A stretch of DNA of 64,000 nucleotides. It comes from Tachypleus tridentatus (lineage: Eukaryota; Arthropoda; Merostomata; Xiphosura; Limulidae). The translations under genes and the position numbers were made by a program. Numbering within the stretch: position 1 is the first letter of the stretch; the number at the start of each line of letters is the position of its first letter. Below, one piece after another: positions 50,831 to 62,517 of this stretch. The DNA lies in the NCBI RefSeq assembly GCF_004210375.1, contig NC_134825.1:71167558-71231557 (forward strand), read 5' to 3'. Below the pieces are notes generated by a model. It did no database searches, was not told where the DNA came from, and saw only the letters and a list, made by a program, of their open reading frames with translations.

Positions 50831-53800
50831 TGACCTAAAAAAACAAGAAGAGGGATTATTCATTTCAGTTAATATTTTCATGTTATAGGCAGAAAGTATT
50901 AATAAATATTGGAATAGACACTGAAGTAAATCTGAGATGTTTCAATGTCTGTATGATATTTGTTATTGTGTTTAACAATTATAAATTCAAACCAAACCTG
51001 TTAAAACGTAATCAGTCAATTAGCTCCCTATTGTTATGGACTGAGTTTCCATAAGTTTAGAAAACTGAATATCTTTCAACCTTTATGAAAGCCTCATTAT
51101 AGAGATCAAATGTCATCTAGCTTAAAGCTCTTGTCAAATACATTTCTAAAACATTTAACAATAGCTCCATTCCAGCTGCCAGAATCTCTCTTAAACAAAT
51201 GTAGTAATCAGCAAATATTATTCACACATTCTAAAAATCTAAATTTGTTTTATTACCAATTTTGAATATCATGAAATACACAAGAAAAAAGGTATAAAAG
51301 CTATGCTATAAACTAATTCACACAATTATGCTATGTCCAGGGGCATAGATCCTGGGGGGATGGAGGGTATACATCGCCCTTCATTTTAGGTGTGTGTGTG
51401 TGTGTGGGGGGGGTATGGTGCTTACAATCATCCCCCTACAGTTTGGTCTGTTGAATTGTTTTATTGCATCACAGGCCTACAAATTGTGTGTTTGTTCTTG
51501 TGATTCTCATGTCTTACCAATCGAATTGCATAATTAGGCCTAGATATAGGCTTTTTCAGGAGCCGAAATGTACATCTTTATTATAGGCATGCTTCTGAGA
51601 TTTTCGATCTAAGCGATAGTTTGTAAGTATCAGTCAGTAGGCCTAGGTATACATGTAAGTATCTTGGCAACAAGATTACTCTGTGACTGCATGTTTACAG
51701 CTTTCAGGTTCACGTAATCAGAGATTACCAATTTGCAAATTGAACAGTCCACATAAGTGGTTGCAAAAATCATCCCCCTCATTGGATGTAAAAAAATCTA
51801 TGCCCCTGGCTATGTCAAATGGATTTTTTTCATTTCCAAGAAAGCCAATTTATACCACAATATTTGGAAAAATTATCCTAAATTAGACACCATTAAAATA
51901 CGAAAGAAGTTTACACAAAATCATTGTAACTTCTCATAAACTATTTGCTTAAATCCATAAGTCAGTTTTCTGATGTATAGACACAAATATTTTTTTCAAC
52001 ACTGTAAAGATACGTTACTGACTACATTTGTTCAAAAATTAAACAAATGATCATTAAATAACATACTACTTACCAATATGAATATTTTCTTTAGCTGAAG
52101 TAAAAAACCAAGCTAAGATGTCATGCTGTTTACAAAATTCTGTTAACACTTCACAGTTGATTGAAATACCTTCAATATCACACTAGAGAAAAAAAAATAA
52201 AAAAAATTGTGTTGACAGTAAAGCATATTTAAATACTTTTAACAAAATATCACATTTATTAACAACATTAAACAAATGTTAAGGTATTTATGTGAGGTTT
52301 ATTACTGAGTGTGTAATGTTATATAATGCCACAAAATTTCTAATCCTGTTCATATTTGAAATAAAAACATCTACATTTTTATCAGATTTTAATTTCTAAA
52401 AATGATAAACATTTGGTTCGAAATGTGTGAAATGATTTATGTTTGTATATATATTAAAAGCTTATGAATAAATCAGCAAAGGTTTTAGTTTGCATTAGGG
52501 CAAATCAGCACTTACTTTAATCAAATTTGGTAATGAAAAAAGAAAAATATAGATCATTTACACCAAGTCACAACTTTACATTTATGTAAAGAAAATGTAA
52601 CTCATAAGTTGGTGTTTCTTTACATAAAGAAAAGACAATCTTTCTATACTATTAAATTCTTAATTATATATCAGATACTTGATCAAACTTTCCCACTACA
52701 GTTTTCACTTAAACTGTACCCTGAGTGACAACTCAAGTTTTCTATAGCTGTTGAACACAACGTGAAAACATCTTGTGAGAAGTGGTTTAAAGTAAATTAG
52801 GTTTAAAGACAAGAGATTAACTTTTAAGTGACACAGTACATAGATGCAATGCATCTGAATAATGTGTATTTGTTTGGCACAAAAACAAAACAAAAAAATA
52901 AATCTAGTACTACTAGATGAAATATTTTGAAATTTCAGAATTACTTTCTAAAGATTATATAGCTGCTGCAAATAAAGAGATTTCTATGAATATGTATCTT
53001 TGAAAGACCTTAATGCTATTGTAGCTTCAGTTACTGATATTTATTTTTTACAATCCAGTTAAAATTTCCAATATAGTTTTTTATTTTATAAAAGTTTAAA
53101 TCTGATAATTTTAGTCTAAAAAACAATACACACAGTTCACTGTATCTATGGTCACTAGCATTCAATATAAATAAATTTTTACCACTGAAAATTGTAAGCA
53201 AGTAAACATTTATAACTGTTAGTCAGAATGTTAATTAATATAAGCAATAAGTTTTAAACCAATTTCATACTCAGTTATACACGCTTTTAAAATTTTTGTC
53301 TCAGTAATTATTATTTATCTATTAAAACAGTTACTTAATTTGATAAACCCTAATGTGAACATGGCCTAACAAACAGCAACATTGAGAATGTAACAAAATT
53401 TAATATGGTTTAGTGTAATATGACCTAACTAAGCCTACTTCATCTTACTACATAAAAAATTTACTTTTCCTATTATACTGCCATATTATCATTAGTGGTG
53501 GAATTCACAATTTTATTTTCTAGAAACATCACCAGGCTAAGCTTTTATTACATATTTAGATCACTAACCTATGACTTGTCAAAGATAAAATACAGGAAAT
53601 TACACCACATCATGAAAATCAAACTAATAAACAGTCAGTAGCTAAATTCAATAAAACTTATAATAAAGTTACAAGTTTCAAATTGACAATATTTTGTTCA
53701 AAACAGTTTTAACTTTTCTTCCAGAGATAATGAGTGCCTTATATGTTGAGAACAATTTAAAGAAATTCACAAACACTAACGTTTTAGTTTGGAGTTTGCT

Positions 53801-56800
53801 GGAATCAACCAAAATTAAAATTAAATATTTTATAAAACTGTATAAAATTAAACAAATAAAACCCTTTATTGAATTAATTGTATTACTGCAGAGTTTTAAA
53901 ATATGTGTAGAAGTTTATGCTAGAAAACTTTTAATTCAAACTTCAGTGTTCAATTTTGTTCATGGGACAAGGTGGACTCAGCTGGATGCTACAGAGTTAA
54001 TCAAAATGGAATGGTAATTAACATTGTAAAACACTTTAATTCTATGAATGTCTAAAAATTAAATAACTTTTATTAAGTGCATAAAATGAAGTTTTACATT
54101 ACGTTATGAGTGTACATGTTATGGTCTGAAATTTACCTTGTTTGCCAACAGTATTATTGGAATTGGTTGTCCATTCTGCAAGGTAACTTTATCAGTAACA
54201 TCTTTCTGCCACTGAAAAAATAAACCAATATTACACAAAATAGCACACCATTTATTTTTTTCTCTAATGTATAATGAAGTCCATGCTATGCAGTTGTGTG
54301 TTTTTACTTTCCTGCTAATCTAATGTTCATTAACTAACTCTTATGAGAAAAGTGTATGAAAAATTACAATTAAATGAATAGTAGATTACACTAAGAAACC
54401 TAAACCACCCCAATAGTCTACCAAAAATTAAGGGTTTTATGCCTATAGGCTTGTAGGGTAATGTTACTTAACCCTAAAAAAGCTTAAGAGGTAAGTTTTG
54501 TTCACAAATTATTCAGAAAGCAAAAACTTAAAATTTAAATTGAGTAAAAATTTACCTTTTTTATTTCTCCTAGTTGTGACACAGAGAATTAAGAATGCTG
54601 ATATTATTGTAAGATATAATGTATTTACATAAAATGAGCTGAAAATATGCTTTTCATATTATAAAACAATGGTAAGATTATTTAATAATAAAAACAAAGA
54701 AATAAAAGATTAAACTTACATAGTAATGGATGTGAATTAACAGAGCTAAAACAATAACATGTTAGTAAAAGTATTAACATTTGGTTTATGCATAAATGTA
54801 GTTAGAATGTTGGGCATGTGCTATGTTTAAAACTGCTTCTCTTAACACAAGTTAATCATACATATAAATATATATACAAGTCATAAAATTACTCACCTTA
54901 ACAACTGATTCTAAAGTTGTTGGCCTGCCAAGAAATAAAAAAATGGATATTTGATTATTTACACAAGCCAATAATACCAATAACAAATTATGGACACAAA
55001 ATCTTTAAATGCAAGAACTGCTGAGCTTTTAAACAGTTTAAAATCTGGAGAACCAAATTTACATCCTGAGTTGAAATGATCTACTCCCACTGTCAGTTTA
55101 CTTTTTCATAACTGGACATTTAATGACAAAGATATTTAAGATAAATTTCCAAAATGCAATTTTTGTTGAAATATAATCACTAAGTATTTGTTATAAAAAA
55201 TGAAAAATAATTGCAATGAATTTATATACAGAAGAGAGAGAACTTTAAAGCTAATAGACATCAAATGGAAAAGTTACATTAATAAAAAAATTGAAACACC
55301 TTTCCTCTACAAATGTTGGTCATTATTCAAATTACAAATGAATCATATTTGTGTGCGATTCTTTTCACTAAAGATGTTTTTGTTACAAAGTCCACAACTA
55401 AAACTACCACATTTCAAAAGATATAACAATGTATAACCAAAATGTCTAATTAACTAGCAAAGAACAGAAAACTTTATTTGAAATATTATATGCATATTTA
55501 TTTCATGTTACTAATAGATGTATCCATGTGACACATGGTGAGAAGTTCATGAAAGTTAACAAATCATTTATATGATTCATTTATAAAGAAGAGTCACTGT
55601 TTCATTTTAACCATGTCTATATCTTTACTGGGGTTTGTAGCTATGTATGCAGAAATCTACCTAGGTTGGTTGAAAGGTTCTCTATTGCTATGTACATATC
55701 TCCATTTACAATAAGAAGATTTAAAAAGAAGTACAATTGCAGAATTAATGTTTGACCAGTTATAAATATAAACAGTGTTTCTGTTTTTGCCCGAAGTATG
55801 CTGATGATTGAAAGTACATTGACTCTATGTATACCCCATGTAATGAAAGAAAAAACTGGAGAAATCCAATCAATACCCATAGTGGCCATCTTCACTAACT
55901 GATCTATATTTAGCAATCACTGAAGCTATGAAATTTGTGCATTATAAAAGAAATATAACTTTTTCTCAACACATCTCCAAATATTCCTAGTTGATTAAAC
56001 CAGAGTTCGTAGCTCCAATTGCAAAAGCCTAAGAGGATTCAGAGGACATATAAGTACAAAAACAAACATATTTGAATAATCCAAACTCATAATTTCCTAG
56101 CTAGTTGGTTTACCACTTACCAGATTTTGGCTAAGAGCTAAATAACTGAAATATACATACAAAGCTATTCACTGAATAACAGTTGCATATGTACACTAGA
56201 TAAAAATATAATAAACTTAAAATATGCCAAAATAAAAAAGAATTATGTTTGTCTGTTGCTAAGTTATCTATGCTGTGCTAGCCCCAAGTATCAAAAGCCA
56301 GTTTCAACGTTATAAACCTTTAGATTACTGTTCAGTCACTGAGGAGGAAAATAATTATGGCAATGTGCTGAGGTAAATATTAGTATGTTGTTTATGTTAG
56401 TAAAAGGTAGTGGTGTATGACATATGTAATTATGAAATTTTGATCTTGTTTGTGTAAGTTACAAATATCTACAGAATAGCTATTTGTACTGATGTTTAAC
56501 ATGTTAATTTTAAATTACGTTTTCAAAGCTTATAAGAACACACAAGGTTTTACATGTATAACTGATAAATTATTGCAATTGTAATATATGCTAAAAATTA
56601 TTTCAAGTTTACTGACTGGCTGAACCTCAGTAAATAGCTATTTGAGTCTACTATGACTAGAATTAAATATGAAGTAAAGATTTGTTTATTTTACTTTGAA
56701 TTATATTACTTGTGTCCAACAATAACTCAGTTCAAGAAATAAGAACTAGAAAGCTGTAGCAGCCTATTTTGAAAACTCAATCTTACCTTGACAAATCATA

Positions 56801-59800
56801 AACAATGATAGCAGCAGTCCTACAAGACCAAAAGAAGGAATATAAACTTTATTGGACAATTCTTGTTTTATAAATTTATGAAATCAGATCACAAAATGAC
56901 AAAATACAAAAGACCAATGATCAATTGCTGGCTACTACCACCATAAACACAGTTCTTCTTAGGACTTCCCCACTGATGGCAGCAGGTTAGCAATAAGATG
57001 TAAGCTAATTATATATAATTTGAGTAATTATTGGTTTACATGGTAAATCATGTCTTCTACTTCAATTACTTTTATTTATTAATAAAATATTAAGATTACT
57101 ACTGTAGTAAAGAGCAAAGCTGATTTATCCATATTACAAAACCAAATTTTAAGTTTTTCTCATTAGTGTGAGATATGACATATTCCAGTGAAATGTAGTC
57201 AGAGCATGCAAGTTGCACGCTGCATGACTGGTCAGAAAAATAAAAACATGGAAATAACCAAACACAGATACAAAAATTTTTGAAGGGTTGGGTTCAGCCT
57301 GTGAAAATGCATGCATATAAGAGTAATAATATATTTGTGACTTAACATGAAACAGTAACAGGAATGTTTGAGAGGAAATGTGCTGTTCATTTAATAGTCA
57401 ATGTTGAAAATATAGGTTTTCATAACATGCTTTCCTTTAAATTTCCACTTATTTTACTAAACGCTCAATTTTTGGGAGTTGTGCTTGGTAATTTTAGGTA
57501 TAATATACTGAAATGTCTTCAAAGTAACATAATTTTTATATAATTTTATGTGGGTACAAGAATAATTTTGAAACATTCATCAGTATATTCATATTTATCA
57601 TACACTTGGTGATAAGCCAATAAGCATTTCAAAATGCTGTCTACAAACAAATTGAAGCTTAAAAACATAACACATATCAGATGTATACAAAAGGCTACAA
57701 AAACAAATAATTTCACAATTAGTGTGCAAAACTGTAAACAAAATCATTATTCAAAATGAAATGAACAAAATAACATTAACATTAATTCCATTATTATTCA
57801 AATATATAAAAGTTCCATTTGCCTGGAAAAATTAATAAGCAATTAAATTTATATTGAATTTTACTGAAAAAGTAAAAGACCCACTGAAAATCACTTCAAC
57901 TTTGAAGACTGTTCCTGGCAATATAAATACAACGATTTAATCAAATTATAGTCATAATTATGCCTATTGTTTCTCATAAAACATTCTCTCAATACATTAT
58001 TAATATTTTACTGATGTTCATAATGTATATTTATCAAGTATAAAGCAGTATGTCCCACTTCACCCATTGTATTCCTCATGCATGTCTTGGTTTAAATCTT
58101 GTTCTAAATAAATATCTGAAGTAAAATGGTTCAACAGAGACTTTGAAATAATAAAATATTTTACAACATTGTCTATTCAATAAGTGTGTGGTCTTAATGC
58201 AAACAACCGAGCTGGGGTCCATCTTTATGCAGAAATACATTGAAGTATCCTGAAATACTGCCCAAACTTATCAAAATACACAAAAAAGCACCATAATTTA
58301 CCTAAGTATGTGAAAATTACTTCATCAAATGTTTAATATTAAATATAGTGTGGAAGAGAAATGTATCAAGCTCATTTTGTTTTAAATATTTTTAATAAAA
58401 TTATGTTACAGAAAATCTTTTATGTGTCTTTTACACAAGCTTAGTTAGAAGTTTATTGATGTTGCAACCACCATAAAAAAGATGAAATAAATCTAAATTA
58501 TCCCTTTTCTGTCTAGAATGGCTGCAGATGATAACAGAACATTACTTATGAATAATGTGGCCTCAGAAATTATTTTATTCAATTTAGAAAATGAAACACA
58601 CACACACACACATATCTATATATATATAATCTAGCTTTCTAATAATAGAAATAGCTTAAAATGACTTCCATACCTAGTCAAACCGAGTACCAACAGTGAG
58701 ATTTGAAGGAATTGAAGTTCAAATGTCAAAATTATTATTCAACCATCCCACACTTTTAGACTCTACAGCTGTTAGTTCAGTGAAATCTTTGTCTTTTATT
58801 GGTTACAAATAAAAAAACAGTAAACGTCAGAGAGAAGTTATGTCAAGTTGTGAAAGCAAGATGTTCAGTGTAAGGCAAGGCATAAAAATAAGAGAACATA
58901 ATGAACATGAGTGATTTTTGTGACACCTTTGAGAAACAGGGTTTATAGTTTCCAGTATCTTTACAGTTTCAATTTGACTCTAGTTTAGGTGTAGGATTTC
59001 CTCACAAAGAGAAAATAATGTAACAAAATTACATAACATGTTTTTAATTATGATCACTTTCTCAGATTTTACAAAATCCAAAAATTATGAAAAATATGTT
59101 GCATATTGAGAGCACTTTGCATTGAAAAGGGCAGGGTTCAAAACCCTCAGAGCTTCACCCCTGTGTCTGCCACTGTGATAATAGGGCAGGATTCAAACCT
59201 TCAGAGTTTCACCCCTGTGTCTGCCACTGTGATAATAGGGCATGATTCAAAGCTTCAGAGCTTCACCCTTGTATCTGGCACTGTAATAATATATACAATG
59301 AAATTTATTTTACATTTATAATTATTATTTTACCATTTGCATATTATGTGTTTTTTGCACTACAGCAGTTTTCTCATGATATGATTGAAACTAGACGTGC
59401 AGAATTTTCACAGCACGTGCACTAGGTGTCATGTGCAGAAGATGAATGGGAACAATGTACATGTTGCATGCTTTCCTTGTCAAGTTAAGAAGTAGGGAGA
59501 GTTGTTAAGATGTTATTATAGAATAATATATAAAGAAAGATTGTTGGTTGGATTTCATCTACAAAATGGTTGATTAACATTATCCCTTGCATTTTAAAAT
59601 TTATTCTGGATGTATATTACACTGTAATTATTACTGTAAGGCCTACTTCAATTTCTGTCATTTTCATGACTGTATAAAATGTACACTTTGTCATGACTCT
59701 CTCCCTCAGATATTCTTCTGGAAGCATATCTTTTAAAATAGCAAAGTTTCAAAACAAATATATTATTAAACATTAATAATTATACCAGGATGCAGAAAAG

Positions 59801-60078
59801 AGGTTATGAATTAATAGTGATTGACATTTTAAAAAAATATACATGTGCTCTTCCCTCCAAACACATTTTGTACACATTTGAAAATTGTCACTTTCCTTAA
59901 AAAAAAAAAAGAAAAGAAGAAGAGGTGAATCTAGTTAAAGCAAGAAATATTTGCTCCAAAACTGGCATTTGTTATTAATGTATTTCAAAAGGAAACTGAG
60001 TGAAAGAGTTTATATACTTACGCATACTTGTAATACACACGAGTCATATACCCAAAGCGCTCATGGCCTGCAATATCC
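50310..60078 (-). CDS. RAB32: Rab32/Rab38/Rab29-type small GTPase, six 3' coding exons (5' end missing)
   Basis: Six exons, 60,022-60,078, 56,787-56,819, 54,897-54,924, 54,137-54,211, 52,074-52,182 and 50,310-50,440, all with GT/AG borders and in one frame, give 143 residues. The human Rab32 part from the same point is about 145. Seen: switch II DIAG-ERF, where DIAG rather than DTAG marks the Rab32/38/29 group; MTRVYYK; VYDLSR; the guanine-binding LLANKCD; TSAKEN; and a C-terminal CCGT, a pair of cysteines fit for geranylgeranylation. Known: the family directs traffic to lysosome-related organelles and mitochondria-associated membranes. Odd: the switch II glutamine (DIAGQERF) is His here, a position that in Ras-like proteins supports GTP hydrolysis. 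The P-loop and switch I exons were not found up to 64,000 and probably lie beyond. Exact orthology within the group is open. Confidence 0.93.
50790..50830. repeat. (TA)n(CA)n microsatellite
   Basis: A run of ta units passing into acacacacaca in the intron-side flank upstream of the last Rab32-like coding exon. Confidence 0.9.
51338..51808. mobile_element. hAT-type MITE with perfect terminal repeats
   Basis: 471 bases with exact 13-base terminal inverted repeats (caggggcatagat / atctatgcccctg) and an exact 8-base target duplication gctatgtc (51,330-51,337 and 51,809-51,816). The 8-base duplication and a CAGGG-type end are hallmarks of the hAT superfamily. No transposase is encoded. It contains a short (GT)n run and a G tract near 51,391-51,413. 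It sits in the intron between the last two Rab32-like exons and has more CG than the surrounding DNA, suggesting a later insertion. Confidence 0.88.
52074..52182 (-). CDS. RAB32: Rab32-like exon: CD to TSAK
   Basis: 109 bases. Begins CD of NKCD, continues EFCKQHDILAWF and TSAKENIHI, matching QFCKEHGFAGWFETSAKDNINI. The loop between CD and FCK is one residue shorter than in human Rab32. It ends one base into a codon before GTAAGTA. Confidence 0.93.
54137..54211 (-). CDS. RAB32: Rab32-like exon: helix and NKxD loop
   Basis: 75 bases, exactly 25 codons, starting WQKDVTDKV and ending ILLANK, which with the next exon's CD forms the guanine-specificity NKCD motif. It matches WKHDLDSKV...PNGSPIPAVLLANK of Rab32. 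Confidence 0.93.
54897..54924 (-). CDS. RAB32: Rab32-like micro-exon: RPTTLESVVK
   Basis: Only 28 bases, after TTTCTTGGCAG and before GTGAGT. It encodes the start of the helix matching RSSTFEAVLK (Rab32) or RPATFEAVAK (Rab38). The first base completes the Arg codon of the previous exon. Confidence 0.9.
56787..56819 (-). CDS. RAB32: Rab32-like exon: TAAIIVYDLS
   Basis: 33-base exon after acceptor GTCTTGTAG, with donor GTAAG. It encodes the beta-strand that matches VGAFVVFDISR of human Rab32, residue for residue in length. Borders fall within codons, in phase with both neighbours. Confidence 0.9.
59129..59291. repeat. 54-base tandem repeat, three units
   Basis: Units start at 59,129, 59,184 and 59,238 (55, 54 and 54 bases), each gggca-g-ttcaaa, cagagcttcacccctgtgtc, tgccactgtgataata. 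As 54 is a multiple of three, an open frame runs through with an 18-residue repeat (QSFTPVSATVII), probably by chance. Confidence 0.88.
60022..60078 (-). CDS. RAB32: Rab32-like exon: switch II (DIAGHERF)
   Basis: 57 bases between ...CTTGTAG and GTAAGT. The first base completes a codon (expected Trp of LWDIAG) whose other two bases lie in an unseen upstream exon. It encodes DIAGHERFGYMTRVYYKY plus two bases of Ala. CAT (His) replaces the usual Gln codon. The acceptor and donor are both strong. Confidence 0.9.
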
Positions 60079-60639
60079 CTACAAGATGTCAAAGAAAAGA
60101 AAGCATTTCCTGTACATGATTTTAAAGTATGTTAACAAGGCCTGACTGTTTTAAAATCTATATATTTTATATTCTCCTGAAGAAGAATAATCAACTATTT
60201 GAAAACACTCATGTTTTGGGTCTTTCAATATATTTGATAATATGGACTGATGGAATTCAAGTCTCTAAACCTTGCATCTTAGAGATAAAAAATACAAACT
60301 TCAGTTCTGGACATTGTGCATAATGCTATTACTATATTTTCCTATCAGTTATGATAATTTGTTTATTAAGCAACCAGTAGAATAACATACCTGATTTAAG
60401 ACAGACAACAGAATTGGGGTAAAAAAAATTATTTAATTTTTAATAAATAGCTTGTAAAATGATACTCTAAAAGTTCATAAAGAATTAAAAATCCTAAGTC
60501 ATGTGCAACAATGAGTATAAGTACACTTACTGATCATAAGATAGAACAGGTAAACTTTTACACAAATATGCATATATTATTATACATAATGAACACTTAT
60601 GTTTGTCTATAAAGGTGAATAGTATGCACACCTACTTTT

Positions 60640-60835
60640 TCAGTTGTTGAACATGTTTAGCACGTGTAACCATTATTTCAACTGTTGTATGTGACCAGCA
60701 CATGTAACCATTATTTCAACTGTTGTACATGATAAGCACATGTAACCATTATTTCAACTGTTGTACGTGACCAGCACATGTAACCATTATTTCAACTGTT
60801 GTATGTGATAAGTACATGAACCTGTTTTTTTCAAA
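60640..60835. repeat. 38-base tandem repeat
   Basis: About five units of accattatttcaactgttgt plus the following 18 bases (ending agcacatgta), spaced 38 bases (starts 60,669, 60,707, 60,745...), with variants tatgtgacc, tacatgata and tacgtgacc. Edges are diverged. Confidence 0.88.
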
Positions 60836-60960
60836 TGGTGAACATGATTAGCATGTGTATCAGTTATTCTGCTGTACAAATATAGCTTTCATACTCATTA
60901 CTGTAAAAGAACACAAATGTAACACTTATTTACAAAAAGTCGAGAATCGAGTTGTATATA

Positions 60961-62517
60961 CAGTACTGTACAAAAAAGTTAGGATAAGCAAATATTTTGA
61001 CATTCTTTCCATTTTGTGGAGCTAATTCTTTCCTGAAATTACAGAATGTAAATGTCAACACTATGGTAATGTTTCACAGATCTATGTTTACACTGAATAA
61101 ACTAGAATTCCCATATACTTGTACCAATGGCATATCATAAGAATTCTGCTTGAATGAACACACTGATCAAATTTAGGATCTGAAGTAACTGTCATGGTAC
61201 CCCATGCAGTGCTTTAGCTGTATAGAAAGAAAGTAGCAAAGAGCTAGAATATAGTACCAGTATATGCTAGAAGAAACTAATTTAATAGCACTCCATAAAT
61301 AAACCTTAATAAAAACATTTTTTAACACTGTATATTAAGTTTTGTTGTCATTTCATGGCTCAAAAAGTGTGGAGAACTGTCAGTAGAGTAGAGAGTTCAC
61401 ATAAAAGCTTTACATGATGCTGGTTGGACTCTCTGGCAAATTGCTGTAGACTTGAAATGCTCTTCAAAAAATGTCAAGTACACCCTAGATCATGAGACCT
61501 GAAAATAAGAAAGGAAGAGGCAGAACACCTGAGGTCAATGATACTGATGTTAAGAATCTTTTTAATGCAGCCTGCTGGACAGAAGGAAGACTACCACTGA
61601 TCTCAAGCATGAGATAAACAACCATGTACAAAATAATAGAAAAGTGTCCAGATCTACAGTATCAAGAAGACTTAACAATAATGAAATATTTAGTTATGTA
61701 GCAGCTAAAAAATGTATTTCAATCTCCAAATATTGTCAATAGAATGAAATTTGATAAAGAGTACAAAAACTAGACTGTTCATGATTGGAAAATGGTGTTA
61801 TAGACGTAAAGAGTCCAAGTTTGAAATCTTTGGTTCAAAGCGTAGGTTATATGTCTGGCTGAATAAAGTTGAAAGATACTTACCTCAATGTATTGCACTT
61901 ATCATGACACACAGGGGAGACTGTGTGATGGCTTAAGGGTGTTTTGTGCTGACGTGACAGGAGATACTTCCAAAGTAGATGGAATAATGGACCAGTGTAA
62001 GTATCACCAGATACTGATCCATCATGGTACACACATTGATTTGAATATTATTGGTAAATGATTCTACTTCCAAGAAGATAATGACCCCAAACATTCATCT
62101 AACTTATGCAGTAATTTTTTAACAAAAGAAATTGCTGGAGTCACTGAAATGTAGCATCATCCCCCACAGAGCCATGATCAATCCAATTGAGCAGATCTGA
62201 TATTTGATAGATCAGAAACTTAACAAATAAAAAATTACTTTCAATGAAACTTTATGGAAGTGTATTAAAGACATTTGGAGTAAAATCCCAAAGGACACTT
62301 TGACTGAATGTGTTGCAACAATCCTTTAAATACTGTCTGCAGTTATTAAAGCAAAAGGGAAACAGGGTTTACTGAGCTCAACATTTTCACCAAGCTTCTG
62401 TTGTAATAAACATGAAGATTGATAAAATTTTGTTTCATTTGTGATTTACCTTCCATCACTCTTTAAAAGTAGTCTGAAATCTAATTTTCGACTTTGTCTT
62501 AATTTTGCATAGTACTG
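60961..62517 (+). mobile_element. Tc1/mariner-type DNA transposon relic with decayed transposase
   Basis: 1,557 bases bounded by the ends cagtactgtacaaaa and (reverse strand) cagtactatgcaaaa, each flanked by TA, the Tc1 target. Plus-strand reading in broken frames shows typical Tc1 transposase pieces: KESKFEIFGSKRRLYVW (about 61,810-61,860), GDCVMA then GCF, FYFQEDNDPKHSS (about 62,060-62,100, with the second catalytic Asp) and INPIEQI (about 62,170-62,190, with the catalytic Glu). The first Asp of the usual DESKF motif is Lys. Several stops and frame changes show that it is dead. It lies in the presumed first intron of the Rab32-like gene, antisense to it. Confidence 0.88.

Noticed and set aside
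53694-54017. 107-codon plus-strand open frame
   Set aside because: Lies in a Rab32-like intron, on the opposite strand, in Lys/Ile-rich AT-biased sequence; no motif.
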